In this document: piece by piece, positions 1 through 9,402 of the stretch | Layout: the number at the start of each line of letters is the position of its first letter | How positions within the stretch are numbered: the first letter of the stretch is position 1 | From: Heyndrickxia sporothermodurans | GTDB taxonomy: Bacteria; Bacillota; Bacilli; Bacillales; Bacillaceae_C | Reading direction: 5' to 3' | NCBI GenBank assembly: GCA_016756695.1 | Contig: CP066701.1 | Coordinates: 2,686,001-2,750,000, forward strand | Length of the DNA stretch: 64,000 nt | The notes under the pieces: model-generated | Told to the model about the DNA's origin: nothing | Database searches by the model: none | What the model saw: the letters and a program-made list of their open reading frames with translations, nothing else | Made by a program: the position numbers and the translations under genes

Positions 1-1
1 G

Positions 2-1135
2 AGAGGACAAGAACAAGTTTATAAGGAAAAAAAAGAGTTACTTAATAATAATATCGAAATAGCTTTTCAATTACCTTTCGATCTTGATTCTTATGAAAAA
101 GAAAATATACAGAGTAGCTTTTCTGTCCTTCAAGGAAGTATGGAAATTGCTAATCAAATGAATACATTATCGCAGGGTTTAAAAAGACTTGGAATTAGCT
201 CACATACATTAAACTATTATCCTTACTACTTAAACTATGTTTCCGATTATGAATGGTCCTTAATTGGTCAACGGAGTACACCTACCATCAATACACAATT
301 GAGAAAGTTGACAGAAGAATTCTTGCTAAATTACGACGTTTTTCATTTTCATTGGGGAACAAGCCTGACACTGGATTGGTCCGATATTCCGATATTAAAA
401 GCATCAGAAAAGGAAATAGTTATGCAGCATTGGGGAAGTGATGTACGTCTAATTTCAGAAGCGAAAAAATTAAATCCTTATGCATTAGTTAAAAATGCAA
501 ATGAGGATCTTATTAAATGGAATCTACAAAAACTTTCACAGCAAATAAAACATTGTGTAGTATTTGATATGGAACTGTACCATTATGTTAAAGATTATTA
601 TGAAAATGTATCAGTCATTCCAGCAATGGTAGATATGGACCAGTACCAGCCTTCTGTAAATGAGAAGAAAAAGAATAAATTACTCATTGCTCATGCCCCA
701 ACTTCCCCCTATATAAAAGGAACCCAATATATATTAAAAGCTATAGAATCTTTAAAAGACCAATATAACTTTGATTTTATTACGGTTCAGGGAAAGAGCC
801 ATGAAGAAGCTATACAAATTTATAGAGAGGCTGATCTTATAATTGATCAACTCCATATTGGGAGCTATGGGCTTTTTGCGATTGAAACAATGGCGATGTC
901 TAAACCAGTAATTTGTTGGATTAGTGATTATATGAAAGAAAACTACCCAAAAGACCTTCCGATTATAATAGCTAATCCCGATACGATAAAAGATTGTATT
1001 GAAAATGCACTTAAAAACTTAGATATGCTTCCCGAAATAGGCAAAAGAGGGAGGGCATATGTAGAAAAAAATCATGACATGGTTAAAAATAGTAAACAAA
1101 TGCTTTCATTGTATAGGACAATTCAAAAAAATTAA
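2..1135 (+). CDS. GT4-like glycosyltransferase, 5' end outside window
   Basis: The frame is open from base 2, well upstream of the first ATG at 140, so the gene starts outside the window. The protein is GT-B fold, glycosyltransferase family 4-like: a HFHWG motif, a HWGSDVR motif shared with the protein at 3483-4466, and the C-terminal nucleotide-sugar region (EADLIIDQ, GSYGLFAIETMAMSKPV). It would transfer a sugar from a nucleotide donor in the cytoplasm. Its neighbours are a collagen-like spore-surface gene, an acyltransferase and a paralogous glycosyltransferase, so spore-surface glycosylation is the likely role; the substrate cannot be told. Confidence 0.85.
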   Translation, partial: RGQEQVYKEKKELLNNNIEIAFQLPFDLDSYEKENIQSSFSVLQGSMEIANQMNTLSQGLKRLGISSHTLNYYPYYLNYVSDYEWSLIGQRSTPTINTQLRKLTEEFLLNYDVFHFHWGTSLTLDWSDIPILKASEKEIVMQHWGSDVRLISEAKKLNPYALVKNANEDLIKWNLQKLSQQIKHCVVFDMELYHYVKDYYENVSVIPAMVDMDQYQPSVNEKKKNKLLIAHAPTSPYIKGTQYILKAIESLKDQYNFDFITVQGKSHEEAIQIYREADLIIDQLHIGSYGLFAIETMAMSKPVICWISDYMKENYPKDLPIIIANPDTIKDCIENALKNLDMLPEIGKRGRAYVEKNHDMVKNSKQMLSLYRTIQKN

Positions 1136-1140
1136 TGTTC

Positions 1141-1178
1141 AAAGTCATTACTTCTTTTTTAAAAAGGTAATGACTTTT
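1141..1178 (+). terminator. Rho-independent terminator after glycosyltransferase
   Basis: Eleven-base stem AAAGTCATTAC / GTAATGACTTT with a T/A-rich loop and a following TTTTTG, just after the glycosyltransferase stop codon. Confidence 0.75.
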
Positions 1179-1206
1179 TGTGTAGGTATATAATTTTATA
1201 AGTATA

Positions 1207-1242
1207 AAAAGACTTGTAGAAAAAATTCTCTACAAGTCTTTT
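1207..1242 (-). terminator. Terminator of the collagen-like gene
   Basis: Inverted repeat AAAAGACTTGTAGA / TCTACAAGTCTTTT followed on the minus strand by T-rich sequence; placed 45 bases past the minus-strand collagen gene stop. Confidence 0.75.
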
Positions 1243-1269
1243 GTTAAATCACTTTATTAGAAACACTAA

Positions 1270-2504
<1,235 letters not shown>

Positions 2505-2643
2505 ATATCTACTTATACCTCCTTTCTTAATAATTCCTTCAAGTCTTCTATTAAGAAGTTGAAGATATCCTATTCTATGTGAAGTTCTTTTAAGAGCACC
2601 GACGTATTCACTATTAATTAGGAAGTTATAAAAAATAGTAAAA

Positions 2644-2680
2644 GTCCCCAAGGTTGAAATAATCCTTTTCAACGGGGGAC
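2644..2680 (-). terminator. Terminator of the hexapeptide acyltransferase gene
   Basis: Hairpin GTCCCC..GTTGAAA with TTTCAAC..GGGGAC and a small internal loop; on the minus strand it is followed by CTTTTACTATTTTTT. It lies between the minus-strand acyltransferase gene and the collagen gene start. Confidence 0.7.
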
Positions 2681-2757
2681 CGTGAACAATTTTGCCTATT
2701 TTAAAGAAGAAAAATTATAATCTCAGGTATATTACTTTATCGATAAAAAGCTGGTAT

Positions 2758-3450
2758 TTAATTTAACAATCTACCTGGATTTCCAACCACTGTTTTGTTT
2801 GAAGGAACATCCTTTATTACTACGGCACCTGCACCAACAATTGAATTTTCCCCAATAATAATAGCAGGAAGAAGTATAGCATTATTACCGATTTTTGCTC
2901 CTTTTTTCACGATTGGACCTTGATGTTCAAAATTTCCCATTCCCATATATTTATCATTAGATGTTGAGCAGCAAGGGCCAAAGAAAACTTCATCTTCAAT
3001 GATCATATCCGCCGTAATATAACATCCGGTTTGAATCGTAACTCGTTTTCCAATGGTTGTTTTATTTTCAACGATAACATTCCTGCCAATAATGCTATCC
3101 ATACCCACAGTGACATTTTCGCGAATGCTTGATAAATCTCCCACAAACACACCTTTTTTAAGCAAAACGGTTCGATAAATAACACAGTTGCATCCGATGA
3201 TGACATCATCCTCAATGACTAAGGGATCCGCACTATTAGAAGGTTTTCTAGCCATTTTCTTATTTGTAGATGTCCCTTTACCTAAAATGGATAAATCATT
3301 TATTTGAACACCGTTCCCAATCTTCGTGTTTGCTTTAATGGTAACGTTGTTTCCGATTTTCACATTATCACCAATTACGACATTTTCTTCTATTATTATA
3401 TTTTCTCCGAAGATTACATTTTTGCCGAAGACTACCGATTCATGAATCAT
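2758..3450 (-). CDS. Left-handed beta-helix O/N-acyltransferase
   Basis: A 230-residue protein built from repeated hexapeptides of the [LIV]-G-x4 type (IGDNVKIGNNVTIKANTKIG and similar) ending in VGAGAVVIKDVPSNKTVVGNP, the signature of trimeric sugar acyltransferases of the WbbJ/NeuD/LpxA superfamily. It would acylate a sugar or amino-sugar from an acyl-CoA donor. The ATG at 3450 is preceded by GGAGGAAT. It sits between a glycosyltransferase and a collagen-like gene, so modification of a spore-surface or exosporium glycan is the natural inference. The exact acyl group and acceptor are unknown. Confidence 0.85.
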   Translation of the reverse strand: MIHESVVFGKNVIFGENIIIEENVVIGDNVKIGNNVTIKANTKIGNGVQINDLSILGKGTSTNKKMARKPSNSADPLVIEDDVIIGCNCVIYRTVLLKKGVFVGDLSSIRENVTVGMDSIIGRNVIVENKTTIGKRVTIQTGCYITADMIIEDEVFFGPCCSTSNDKYMGMGNFEHQGPIVKKGAKIGNNAILLPAIIIGENSIVGAGAVVIKDVPSNKTVVGNPGRLLN

Positions 3451-3482
3451 TAAATAATTCCTCCGTTTAATTCATTTCTTTT

Positions 3483-4466
3483 TTACAACTCTTTGTATAT
3501 ATTAATAAGTTGTTTTACGACCTTATTAGCTGCATGATACTCTGCAACATATTTTCTTCCCTGTTGGCCGAGTTCGTTGCGTTTCTTAGGATTGTTAATT
3601 AAATCGGCTAATACTTCCTGTATATTGTCAGGTGTAGCATTAACGATTGGCAGTTCAAGCGGTAATTGATTGCGAACATCATCCCGGATAAATCCAACGA
3701 CAACCTTCCCCATTGCCATTGCTTCTACAGCGAGCATGCCGTATGTTCCGACTAGCAGTTGGTCGATGATAATATCGGCTTCTTTATAAATTTCAAGTGC
3801 TTCGTTATGACTCATTTTTTCAATCAGTTTAAAAGTGAAACTTTCCTTCTCTTTTAAATTTGCAATTGCTTGTTCAATATACTCTGATCCTTTAAATTCA
3901 CGATTCGTTGGTGCATGGATAAGTAATGGATTGTCATTATCAATTCGTGGATAAGATGGTTCATATTTATGAATATCAAAAGCAAGGGGCATGACATGCA
4001 CATTTTTATAATAATCTTTTACATACGGTAATAACTCGTAGTCTTGAACAATAGCTGTGTCAATATATTTTGAGGTAGTTTCCAGCCGCGCGTGAATTTC
4101 ATCGTCGGAAAAATAACTTGGAGGAAGCGGATATGGACTTAGTTTCTTTGTTATTTCGGTATTTCGAACATCACTTCCCCAATGATGCATCAACATTTTC
4201 TTTCCTGCCTTTTTAATAAGCGGTAAGTCGCCAAATTCTTGTACAAATGACTCTCCATTATGAAAATGAAAGATGTCCATGTGCTTTATATAATTTGGTA
4301 TTTCCGGTCCGATTTCAAATAGATCGGTGTTAATGATATGATTTTTATAATTCAAGTACGTGTGAAACCAATTATACCCTCCAACAAGATAACCATTTTT
4401 ACGCAATTGATTACAAAGAATCCCTATTTGACCCGCTATTTCAGTCGGTCCATGAATAATTCTCAT
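3483..4466 (-). CDS. GT4-like glycosyltransferase, paralogue of the first gene
   Basis: The start chosen is ATG at 4466 (MRIIHGPTEIAGQIG) because GGAAGGAG lies seven to eight bases upstream; the open frame runs further up to 4529 without such a site. The protein shares HFHNGESF, MHHWGSDVR, KDYYKNVHVMP and EADIIIDQ..GTYGMLAVEAMAMGK with the glycosyltransferase at the left edge, so the two are paralogues bracketing the collagen and acyltransferase genes. Its GT-B fold C-terminal half binds the nucleotide sugar. Probable role: stepwise assembly of a surface oligosaccharide, perhaps on the collagen-like protein. Confidence 0.85.
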   Translation of the reverse strand: MRIIHGPTEIAGQIGILCNQLRKNGYLVGGYNWFHTYLNYKNHIINTDLFEIGPEIPNYIKHMDIFHFHNGESFVQEFGDLPLIKKAGKKMLMHHWGSDVRNTEITKKLSPYPLPPSYFSDDEIHARLETTSKYIDTAIVQDYELLPYVKDYYKNVHVMPLAFDIHKYEPSYPRIDNDNPLLIHAPTNREFKGSEYIEQAIANLKEKESFTFKLIEKMSHNEALEIYKEADIIIDQLLVGTYGMLAVEAMAMGKVVVGFIRDDVRNQLPLELPIVNATPDNIQEVLADLINNPKKRNELGQQGRKYVAEYHAANKVVKQLINIYKEL

Positions 4467-4722
4467 TAAGATCACTCCTTCCTCTATACAATATTCAATT
4501 ATAGAAATAGTGAAATCAGACAACAGCATAGTTTTGAGTAAGTAAGTTTATAAAAGATAATTTTATAGACTCCTTCCTATTTTCAATAGTTAATAGCAAT
4601 AGAATAATAGGCATATCACCTTTTAAACTAGTAAAAATATGCGAATGCACTCCGTTATTTGCGGAAACGGATTGTACATAAGATTAATACCCTATAAGTA
4701 GTAGTCAAGGAGGTGATGGTTA

Positions 4723-5109
4723 ATGAATGAGGAGATGAGAGGAAAAGATGGTGAATTTCAAATGAGTGTTGACGGAGATTCATTATCAAATCTTAACCAA
4801 GACCAAGTAAACCAAATCGTGGAATCAGTTAATCAGAGTATTGAAAAGGCAATTGCTGCAGTAAATGAAAATTTAGCTAATTTGTTTGGCGGCCAGAATA
4901 TAAATAAACTTAAAAAGGAAAATTCTCAGATAGATTTATCTCAAGTAATATCGGGCCTATCAAGCTCCAACTTATTATCAAAATTGGCATCTTCCAGCTG
5001 GAAAGGGAAAATGCCAGTTATTAAAACAGATAACGGGAAACTAAGTGTTCTATTAAATGAGAAGAAGCTATTTGAAATGGATTTACCGAATCAAGAAAAC
5101 AAGGAGTAA
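4723..5109 (+). CDS. Unrecognised protein, probable spore-surface component
   Basis: 128 residues starting at an ATG with AAGGAGGTGATG upstream. I do not recognise a family. It is Gln/Asn/Ser rich, with a predicted amphipathic helical section (QDQVNQIVESVNQSIEKAI) and a short C-terminal beta-like section (KTDNGKLSVLLNEKKLFEMD). There is no signal peptide or membrane segment. It is the first of three similarly spaced small genes leading to cotO, the next of which has a sigma-K-like promoter, so a coat or exosporium role is inferred from context only. Confidence 0.7.
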   Translation: MNEEMRGKDGEFQMSVDGDSLSNLNQDQVNQIVESVNQSIEKAIAAVNENLANLFGGQNINKLKKENSQIDLSQVISGLSSSNLLSKLASSSWKGKMPVIKTDNGKLSVLLNEKKLFEMDLPNQENKE

Positions 5110-5140
5110 AATCAACGATAACCCTACTATAAATGCGGAT

Positions 5141-5167
5141 ACAACTAAACTATAAAAACATAGATTA
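5141..5167 (+). promoter_or_regulatory. Predicted sigma-K promoter
   Basis: AC at 5141, a 16-base gap, then CATAGATTA at 5159-5167, an exact fit to the sigma-K consensus AC-N16-CATANNNTA. It precedes the gene starting at 5195 and would place that gene in the late mother-cell programme. Confidence 0.55.
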
Positions 5168-5194
5168 TATTATCAAGGACAGGAGGTGAAAGTT

Positions 5195-5683
5195 ATGAGT
5201 AGAATGAAGCCTTATCGAATCTATGATTGTGATCCAATAAATAATGAAAATGATGACAAACGCGACCGTCAAAATAATGATGATGATAAAAGTAATGGCA
5301 ACGGTAATGGTAATGGCAATGATGTTGTTAAAATTCAAGGAATTATTAATGAGTATGGAGACTTAACATCTACAGGGGGCAATGGTGGAACTGCCTTAGC
5401 TACTGCTGCAAATAATTTTGCCGTCTTAGCGAATAGTAACGCAACGGCAGCTGGAGGAGCTGGAGGAGCTGGAGGTCTAATCGCGCCAATTAATCCAGTT
5501 ACGAATGTTCCTGTAAGTTTCTTAGATGGAAGCTTAAATGGCAACCTCAATGGATTGTTAAATGATAATTTAAATGATAACTTAAACGATAATTTTAGCG
5601 ATAATTTAAATGGCAATTTAAATAGAAACTTTAGTGAAAACGAAAATAAAGCAATTGATAACGATGGGATTGATGTAGCTTAA
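5195..5683 (+). CDS. Low-complexity Asn/Gly-rich protein, probable coat/exosporium
   Basis: The start is ATG at 5195 (MSRMKPYRIYD), eight bases after AGGAGG; the upstream GTG lies inside that ribosome site. The protein has an acidic Asp/Asn section, a GNGNGNGN run, an Ala/Gly-rich middle (NATAAGGAGGAGG) and about eight tandem tetrapeptides of the form Asn-(Leu/Phe)-(Asn/Ser)-(Asp/Gly) near residues 112-150. No known domain. Low complexity with a sigma-K-type promoter and cotO-cotZ nearby suggests a structural spore-surface protein; this is inference. Confidence 0.75.
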   Translation: MSRMKPYRIYDCDPINNENDDKRDRQNNDDDKSNGNGNGNGNDVVKIQGIINEYGDLTSTGGNGGTALATAANNFAVLANSNATAAGGAGGAGGLIAPINPVTNVPVSFLDGSLNGNLNGLLNDNLNDNLNDNFSDNLNGNLNRNFSENENKAIDNDGIDVA

Positions 5684-5723
5684 TTCGTCTTTTCCATATC
5701 GTCCAATAGAAAGGAGTGAAAAG

Positions 5724-6077
5724 ATGAGCGAAATTGATAAGGTACAACTGGCAAAAGAAAAATTAATGGATTTAGGCATATCTGGTGAGGTTGCAGCAAC
5801 ATTAGCTGAAACCATCATTGACGGATCAAACCCATCTGTAAATTCACATGCACAAGGTGGCAGAGGGGGGCATGCGATCAATTTAACATATGTTGATAAT
5901 TATTCTACCTTAATGCTCGTTTATACATTCCTCCTGAATTCTTTGGACAATAAGGATGATTCTGAATCGAGCTTATTAAATAAATCCTTGTTAACGACAT
6001 TGCAAACGGTCATTAATGAGCAACAGAAATATCGAGATGCTTTTTTGGAAGCAATAAGAAATTTAAATAAATATTAA
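5724..6077 (+). CDS. Unrecognised 117-residue protein, probable spore-surface
   Basis: ATG at 5724 with AAAGGAGTG upstream, 40 bases after the previous gene. The N-terminus looks like a small helical domain (KEKLMDLGISGEVAATLAETII), followed by a Gly-rich hinge (HAQGGRGGH) and a helical C-terminal half (STLMLVYTFLLNSLD, LQTVINEQQKYRDAFLEAI). I do not recognise the family. It probably forms a unit with the two upstream genes because spacing and ribosome sites match, and a hairpin follows at 6084. Confidence 0.7.
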   Translation: MSEIDKVQLAKEKLMDLGISGEVAATLAETIIDGSNPSVNSHAQGGRGGHAINLTYVDNYSTLMLVYTFLLNSLDNKDDSESSLLNKSLLTTLQTVINEQQKYRDAFLEAIRNLNKY

Positions 6078-6083
6078 AAAAAA

Positions 6084-6109
6084 CTCCCCTTCAATCCAAT
6101 GAAGGGGAG
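6084..6109 (-). terminator. Strong hairpin after the three-gene unit
   Basis: Perfect ten-base stem CTCCCCTTCA / TGAAGGGGAG with a six-base loop. The T-run (eight bases) lies on the minus-strand side, so as a terminator it works best in that direction; on the plus strand it may only protect the transcript end. Confidence 0.6.
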
Positions 6110-6206
6110 ATCTCAAACGATGTAATAAGTTGAAGATAAAAATTATATATATACTAAGACAGTATTTAACGAATACCTCCTTAAATTGTATTTAATCCAT
6201 ATAGGC

Positions 6207-6234
6207 ACCTTCCTCATTTTATTGCATACAAATA
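6207..6234 (+). promoter_or_regulatory. Possible sigma-K/sigma-E promoter of cotO
   Basis: AC at 6207, 16 bases, then CATACAAATA. The -10 is close to, but not an exact copy of, the mother-cell sigma-K and sigma-E consensus elements. Confidence 0.35.
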
Positions 6235-6273
6235 AAATGTAATATTTACTTATTTCGAACGGAGGTGCCTTGT

Positions 6274-6858
6274 TTGAGTACTAGTAAAGATCATTATGAA
6301 AAAAGAAAACCTCTTTTATATATTATCCAACCAGAATCGAAACCCGTATCAGTGAATATGCAGACGACTTTTTCAAGTAAGATTTCAACAAAAGAAAGTG
6401 AAACAATGGAAGCAATTGCTTCACCCAAAATTGAAGATGATAGTGAATTAAACACTGAATTGGACAATGAAAATGATCGTGGCAAAGAAATAAACGGTGA
6501 TCCAGTTAATGAAGATGAAAAAATCAAAGGCGAGCAAATTGAAGGTAATTCAAAAGAAGTACCTGAAAACGGAAAAACAATGCATACAATGATTGAGAAT
6601 TCTCCGCAGCAAAATACAGGATATCAAAGAAGATCGTTTAGAGAAATGAATGTAACTGAAAAGATATATTTTTTAGTTAATAAGCCTGGGTATATTCCTA
6701 GAGTAATTGTTGAAATCCAGACGGAAGACAATAATTATACTGGTGTTGTTTTAAATTATAGGGATGGAATCGTTGTATTTGATCAATTGAAAATGGGCGA
6801 GCATCCAATTCAATTAAATGAAGCAGAAATCAAAGATATTAAAATTTTTACAAAATAA
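6274..6858 (+). CDS. cotO: Spore coat protein CotO-like
   Basis: The start is TTG at 6274 (MSTSKDHYEKRKPLLYIIQPE), eight bases after GGAGG; an in-frame GTG at 6265 lies inside that ribosome site. The N-terminal LLYIIQPE motif and a conserved C-terminal block (MNVTEKIYFLVNKPG, followed by IVEIQTEDNNYTGVV) match the CotO family; a long acidic Glu/Asn/Asp linker lies between. CotO is a morphogenetic protein of the outer coat/crust. In B. subtilis cotO lies next to cotZ, as here, which supports the call. The gene order and the sporulation-type promoter suggest late mother-cell expression. Confidence 0.85.
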   Translation: MSTSKDHYEKRKPLLYIIQPESKPVSVNMQTTFSSKISTKESETMEAIASPKIEDDSELNTELDNENDRGKEINGDPVNEDEKIKGEQIEGNSKEVPENGKTMHTMIENSPQQNTGYQRRSFREMNVTEKIYFLVNKPGYIPRVIVEIQTEDNNYTGVVLNYRDGIVVFDQLKMGEHPIQLNEAEIKDIKIFTK

Positions 6859-6860
6859 AG

Positions 6861-6893
6861 GAAAAGTCGATAAGCTCATTCTTATCGACTTTC
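6861..6893 (-). terminator. Convergent terminator between cotO and cotZ
   Basis: Stem GGAAAAGTCGATAAG / CTTATCGACTTTCC with a six-base loop; T-rich on the minus side, so it can end both genes but best the minus-strand cotZ transcript. Confidence 0.65.
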
Positions 6894-6954
6894 CGTAAAT
6901 AAATACTAAGAATATTTGAATGGAAATCAATCATTTGTTTAAGTTTCTTTCTTG

Positions 6955-7458
6955 TTAGCAGTCTGGTAAATGAATGTCATCTAAGCATTGAATGGCAATG
7001 AATTTTCTCAGATCGACTGTAATACATGAATCTGAAAGCCTTAAATTTTCTTGTGGTCTGTCAACTTGCGGGCAAGGGCTAGTTGTACATTCAGGTTCTA
7101 ATACACGTAATACTGCACAGCACCCTTCAACATTCTCGACTCTAAAGAAAATTGATTTACAGAAGAAATCAATTTTGTCATGAATCTTTTTGCCATCCTT
7201 ATCACATGGGCAGTCATGGCAACCTTCATTTGGTTTAAAGAATGCTTCGAATGGATTACCATCTTCAGTAAAGAGAATGAATGGACGTGTGTTTTTTCTG
7301 TGGTGATGTTTGTTATTTGTATTAGCACCTAACACTGGGTTTAAACAATTGGTTGGGCAATTGTTTTCATCTTCCTCAGCAGCATCTTGTAAATCATTTA
7401 TAAAGTTTACTACATCGCATACACAATTTAAGCGATCATCATGATCTCTGTAACTCAT
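6955..7458 (-). CDS. cotZ: Spore coat protein CotZ/CotY family
   Basis: 167 residues, unusually Cys-rich (about 17 Cys), with the family hallmarks: an N-terminal NCVCDVVNFINDLQDA helix, the core RPFILFTEDGNPFEAFF, the CCAVLRVLEP block and C-terminal DLRKFIAIQCLDDI. These proteins self-assemble through disulfides into the crust or exosporium basal layer. ATG at 7458 has AAGGAG upstream. Next to cotO as in B. subtilis but transcribed toward it. The internal KHHHRK section is a species-specific insert. Confidence 0.93.
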   Translation of the reverse strand: MSYRDHDDRLNCVCDVVNFINDLQDAAEEDENNCPTNCLNPVLGANTNNKHHHRKNTRPFILFTEDGNPFEAFFKPNEGCHDCPCDKDGKKIHDKIDFFCKSIFFRVENVEGCCAVLRVLEPECTTSPCPQVDRPQENLRLSDSCITVDLRKFIAIQCLDDIHLPDC

Positions 7459-7563
7459 TTAAATTTCAACTCCTTAATTTTTTGTAATGTACATCACATT
7501 AATAGAATATTGAAAATGACCTCAATTTGTTACGAATGTCTTGGCTTTTTTTGAAAAATAGGC

Positions 7564-7635
7564 ATAGGATTTTATCCTATATACCAATAAGGATTCGAAT
7601 TCCTCCTGTTTTACTAGATTTTTGCCTAGTAAAAC
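7564..7635. other. Two perfect inverted repeats between cotZ and yjcA
   Basis: ATAGGAT-TTT-ATCCTAT at 7564-7580, and GTTTTACTAG / CTAGTAAAAC with an eight-base loop at 7608-7635. They lie in the divergent gap between two sporulation genes. Neither has a T-run, so an operator or RNA processing role is more likely than termination. Confidence 0.5.
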
Positions 7636-7691
7636 TAGGGGAGCTACATAGTCTGATGGATGAAGGAGTTTTCATAAAAGGGGAATGTTGA

Positions 7692-8048
7692 ATGATACAG
7701 TCGTCTTGGTTTTTATTAATAATATTCGGTTTAGCAAGTTTCCGGTTAACTCGGTTAATTGTATCGGATAGTATTACCGCGTTTATACGGAAACCTTTTC
7801 ATAATGAAGTAGAAATGGCTGATGATGAAGGAAATATGTCAACGTATATTCAAATAAAAGGAACAGGGATTAGAGCTTGGATCGGTGAGTTATTGAGCTG
7901 TTATTGGTGTACCGGCGTTTGGTGCTCGTTTGTCTTGTATGTGACATGGTTAATGTGGCCATTTGTAGTCGAACCGGTCATCATTGTTCTTGCTATTGCA
8001 GGAATCGCGGGGATCATTGAATCGATTATTACAAAAATCCTAGACTAG
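7692..8048 (+). CDS. yjcA: YjcA-type DUF1360 sporulation membrane protein
   Basis: 118 residues: an N-terminal membrane helix (SSWFLLIIFGLASFRLTRLI), a polar middle, a conserved LLSCYWCTGVWCSF block with three Cys, and two C-terminal membrane helices. This is the DUF1360 pattern of B. subtilis YjcA, a mother-cell sporulation membrane protein of unclear biochemical role. AAAGGGGA precedes the ATG. Position between cotZ and yjcZ/spoVIF matches B. subtilis. Confidence 0.85.
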   Translation: MIQSSWFLLIIFGLASFRLTRLIVSDSITAFIRKPFHNEVEMADDEGNMSTYIQIKGTGIRAWIGELLSCYWCTGVWCSFVLYVTWLMWPFVVEPVIIVLAIAGIAGIIESIITKILD

Positions 8049-8118
8049 TGCACGAACAACCCGTTTTTTACAACATAATATAAAATATGGGGCTATATAT
8101 TAGAAAGGATGTTGTGAA

Positions 8119-8250
8119 TTGAAGAAACAAAATGGAAAAATTCCAGTATTACCAAATTATCAATTAGGACAAAATCAAGTAAACTCCAAAGGGGCAGGGA
8201 CTTTGGTCAAAAAAGGTGGCTGCGGTTGCGGTAAGAAAAAGAAAAAATAA
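8119..8250 (+). CDS. Small Lys-rich protein with GCGCG motif
   Basis: 43 residues from a TTG start with GAAAGGATG upstream: MKKQNGKIPVLPNYQLG..., then GGCGCG and five terminal Lys. Very basic, two Cys in a CxC arrangement. No family recognised. Flanked by a clear terminator and sporulation genes on both sides, so a small spore protein is possible. The ribosome site and the abutting terminator support it being real. Confidence 0.65.
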   Translation: MKKQNGKIPVLPNYQLGQNQVNSKGAGTLVKKGGCGCGKKKKK

Positions 8251-8277
8251 CGGGCATATCGCCTGTTATTTTTTTTG
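8246..8277 (+). terminator. Rho-independent terminator
   Basis: AATAACGGGC / GCCTGTTATT stem with five-base loop followed by TTTTTTTT, overlapping the stop codon of the 43-residue gene. Confidence 0.9.
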
Positions 8278-8372
8278 ACGTTCATTTTTCCTACCTTTAA
8301 TTTCCATATCATAATTAAAATATTTCAGTTAAAAATAATGGTAGCTACGAAATTAATTTGAGGGGAATTATG

Positions 8373-8846
8373 ATGAAAAATTCATTGCTAATAAAAACTT
8401 GGTTGTTAATCATCGTTCTAATAATGATGGGGTGCAGTCACGAACACGATAGTAAAGAAAGTCGTTTAGCTTTAATGAAAACGACACAGCCTGCTCCGGT
8501 AAAGATAAGGGATCAACAAGAACGCTCTATCTCAGAGCAAGTAAAAAATGAGGTGTTGCAAAACAAGGCGATATATGATGCCGCAGTCATTGAAGGCGAC
8601 AAAAGGATTCTTGTTGCATATAAGGTGAAACATTTTTATCGCTTTAAAATGAAAAGAATTGAAAAAAATCTTCAAAAACAACTGAAACATCATTTTCCGA
8701 AAAAAAAATTTATCGTATCAAGTGATTACAAAATATTTCTTGAATCGGTTCGCCTTAAAGAAGCAATCAGTGATCGAACGATTTCTCAAAAAGAAGCGAA
8801 AAAAAGATTTAACGAAATTATTAAATTAACGGAAGAATTAACATAG
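8373..8846 (+). CDS. YhcN/YlaJ-family sporulation lipoprotein
   Basis: Start taken at ATG 8373, six bases after AGGGGA; an adjacent ATG at 8370 is equally in frame. An N-terminal hydrophobic segment ends in the lipobox LIMMGC, so it is lipid-anchored. The rest (ISEQVKNEVLQNKAIYDAAVIEGDKRILVAYKVKHF) is the YhcN/YlaJ domain found in spore inner-membrane and germination lipoproteins. It is the first gene of a yhcN-spoVAC-spoVAD-spoVAEb operon, an arrangement known from secondary spoVA operons of Bacillus. Forespore expression is expected. A sequence resembling a sigma-G promoter lies about 50 bases upstream but is weak. Confidence 0.87.
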   Translation: MKNSLLIKTWLLIIVLIMMGCSHEHDSKESRLALMKTTQPAPVKIRDQQERSISEQVKNEVLQNKAIYDAAVIEGDKRILVAYKVKHFYRFKMKRIEKNLQKQLKHHFPKKKFIVSSDYKIFLESVRLKEAISDRTISQKEAKKRFNEIIKLTEELT

Positions 8847-8862
8847 AAAGAGTGTGTGTTAA

Positions 8863-9351
8863 ATGGCAAATATAAATAAGACGAAAACGCCTCAACAAAT
8901 TCAATATGATCAATTAGAAAAAAAGCATGAAATTAAGCGTCCACTTCTAAAAAATTGTATTCGTGCATTCTTTATTGGAGGTTTAATTTGTGTCATTGGA
9001 CAAGCAGTAACCTATTTCTATATTTACTTTTTTAATTTTACCGAACAAACTGCCGGAAATCCTACGGTTGCCACAATGGTATTTTTTGCTATGTTGTTAA
9101 CTGGGTTTGGAATGTATGACAAGCTTGGTCAATTTTCAGGTGCCGGAAGTGCTGTGCCTGTTACAGGATTCGGCAATGCTGTCATTTCAGCAGCTATCGA
9201 GCATCAAACTGAAGGCTATGTTTTAGGAGTAGGAGGTAATATTTTTAAATTAGCCGGATCGGTCATTGTTTTTGGTGTGTTTTCAGCATTTGTTGTTGCT
9301 TTAATTAAAACGATCCTTATTCGGTATTGTAAAAAGTTCTATGAAAACTAA
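8863..9351 (+). CDS. spoVAC: Stage V sporulation protein AC
   Basis: 162 residues, with the family core FIGGLICVIGQ, LLTGFGMYDKLGQFSGAGSAVPVTGFGN and four predicted membrane helices. SpoVAC is a spore inner-membrane channel subunit for dipicolinic acid uptake during sporulation and release during germination. It starts 16 bases after the lipoprotein gene. It is intact, but a 1.7-kb insertion sequence follows 30-odd bases later and separates it from spoVAD, with which it is normally cotranscribed. Confidence 0.96.
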   Translation: MANINKTKTPQQIQYDQLEKKHEIKRPLLKNCIRAFFIGGLICVIGQAVTYFYIYFFNFTEQTAGNPTVATMVFFAMLLTGFGMYDKLGQFSGAGSAVPVTGFGNAVISAAIEHQTEGYVLGVGGNIFKLAGSVIVFGVFSAFVVALIKTILIRYCKKFYEN

Positions 9352-9402
9352 ATAGTTGTTTAGGTTACTTTCCATTTATTAGGTGGGGAGCTCCCGCAAT
9401 CG

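Noticed and set aside
2505-2672. Upstream ATG extension of the collagen-like protein (MKRIISTLG...)
   Set aside because: It overlaps a terminator hairpin and has no ribosome site, while ATG 2504 has AAAGGAGGT at the right distance.
5335-5616. Minus-strand ORF with LSFKLSFKLSF repeats
   Set aside because: Antisense of the Asn/Leu/Asp repeat gene at 5195-5683, no ribosome site or promoter.
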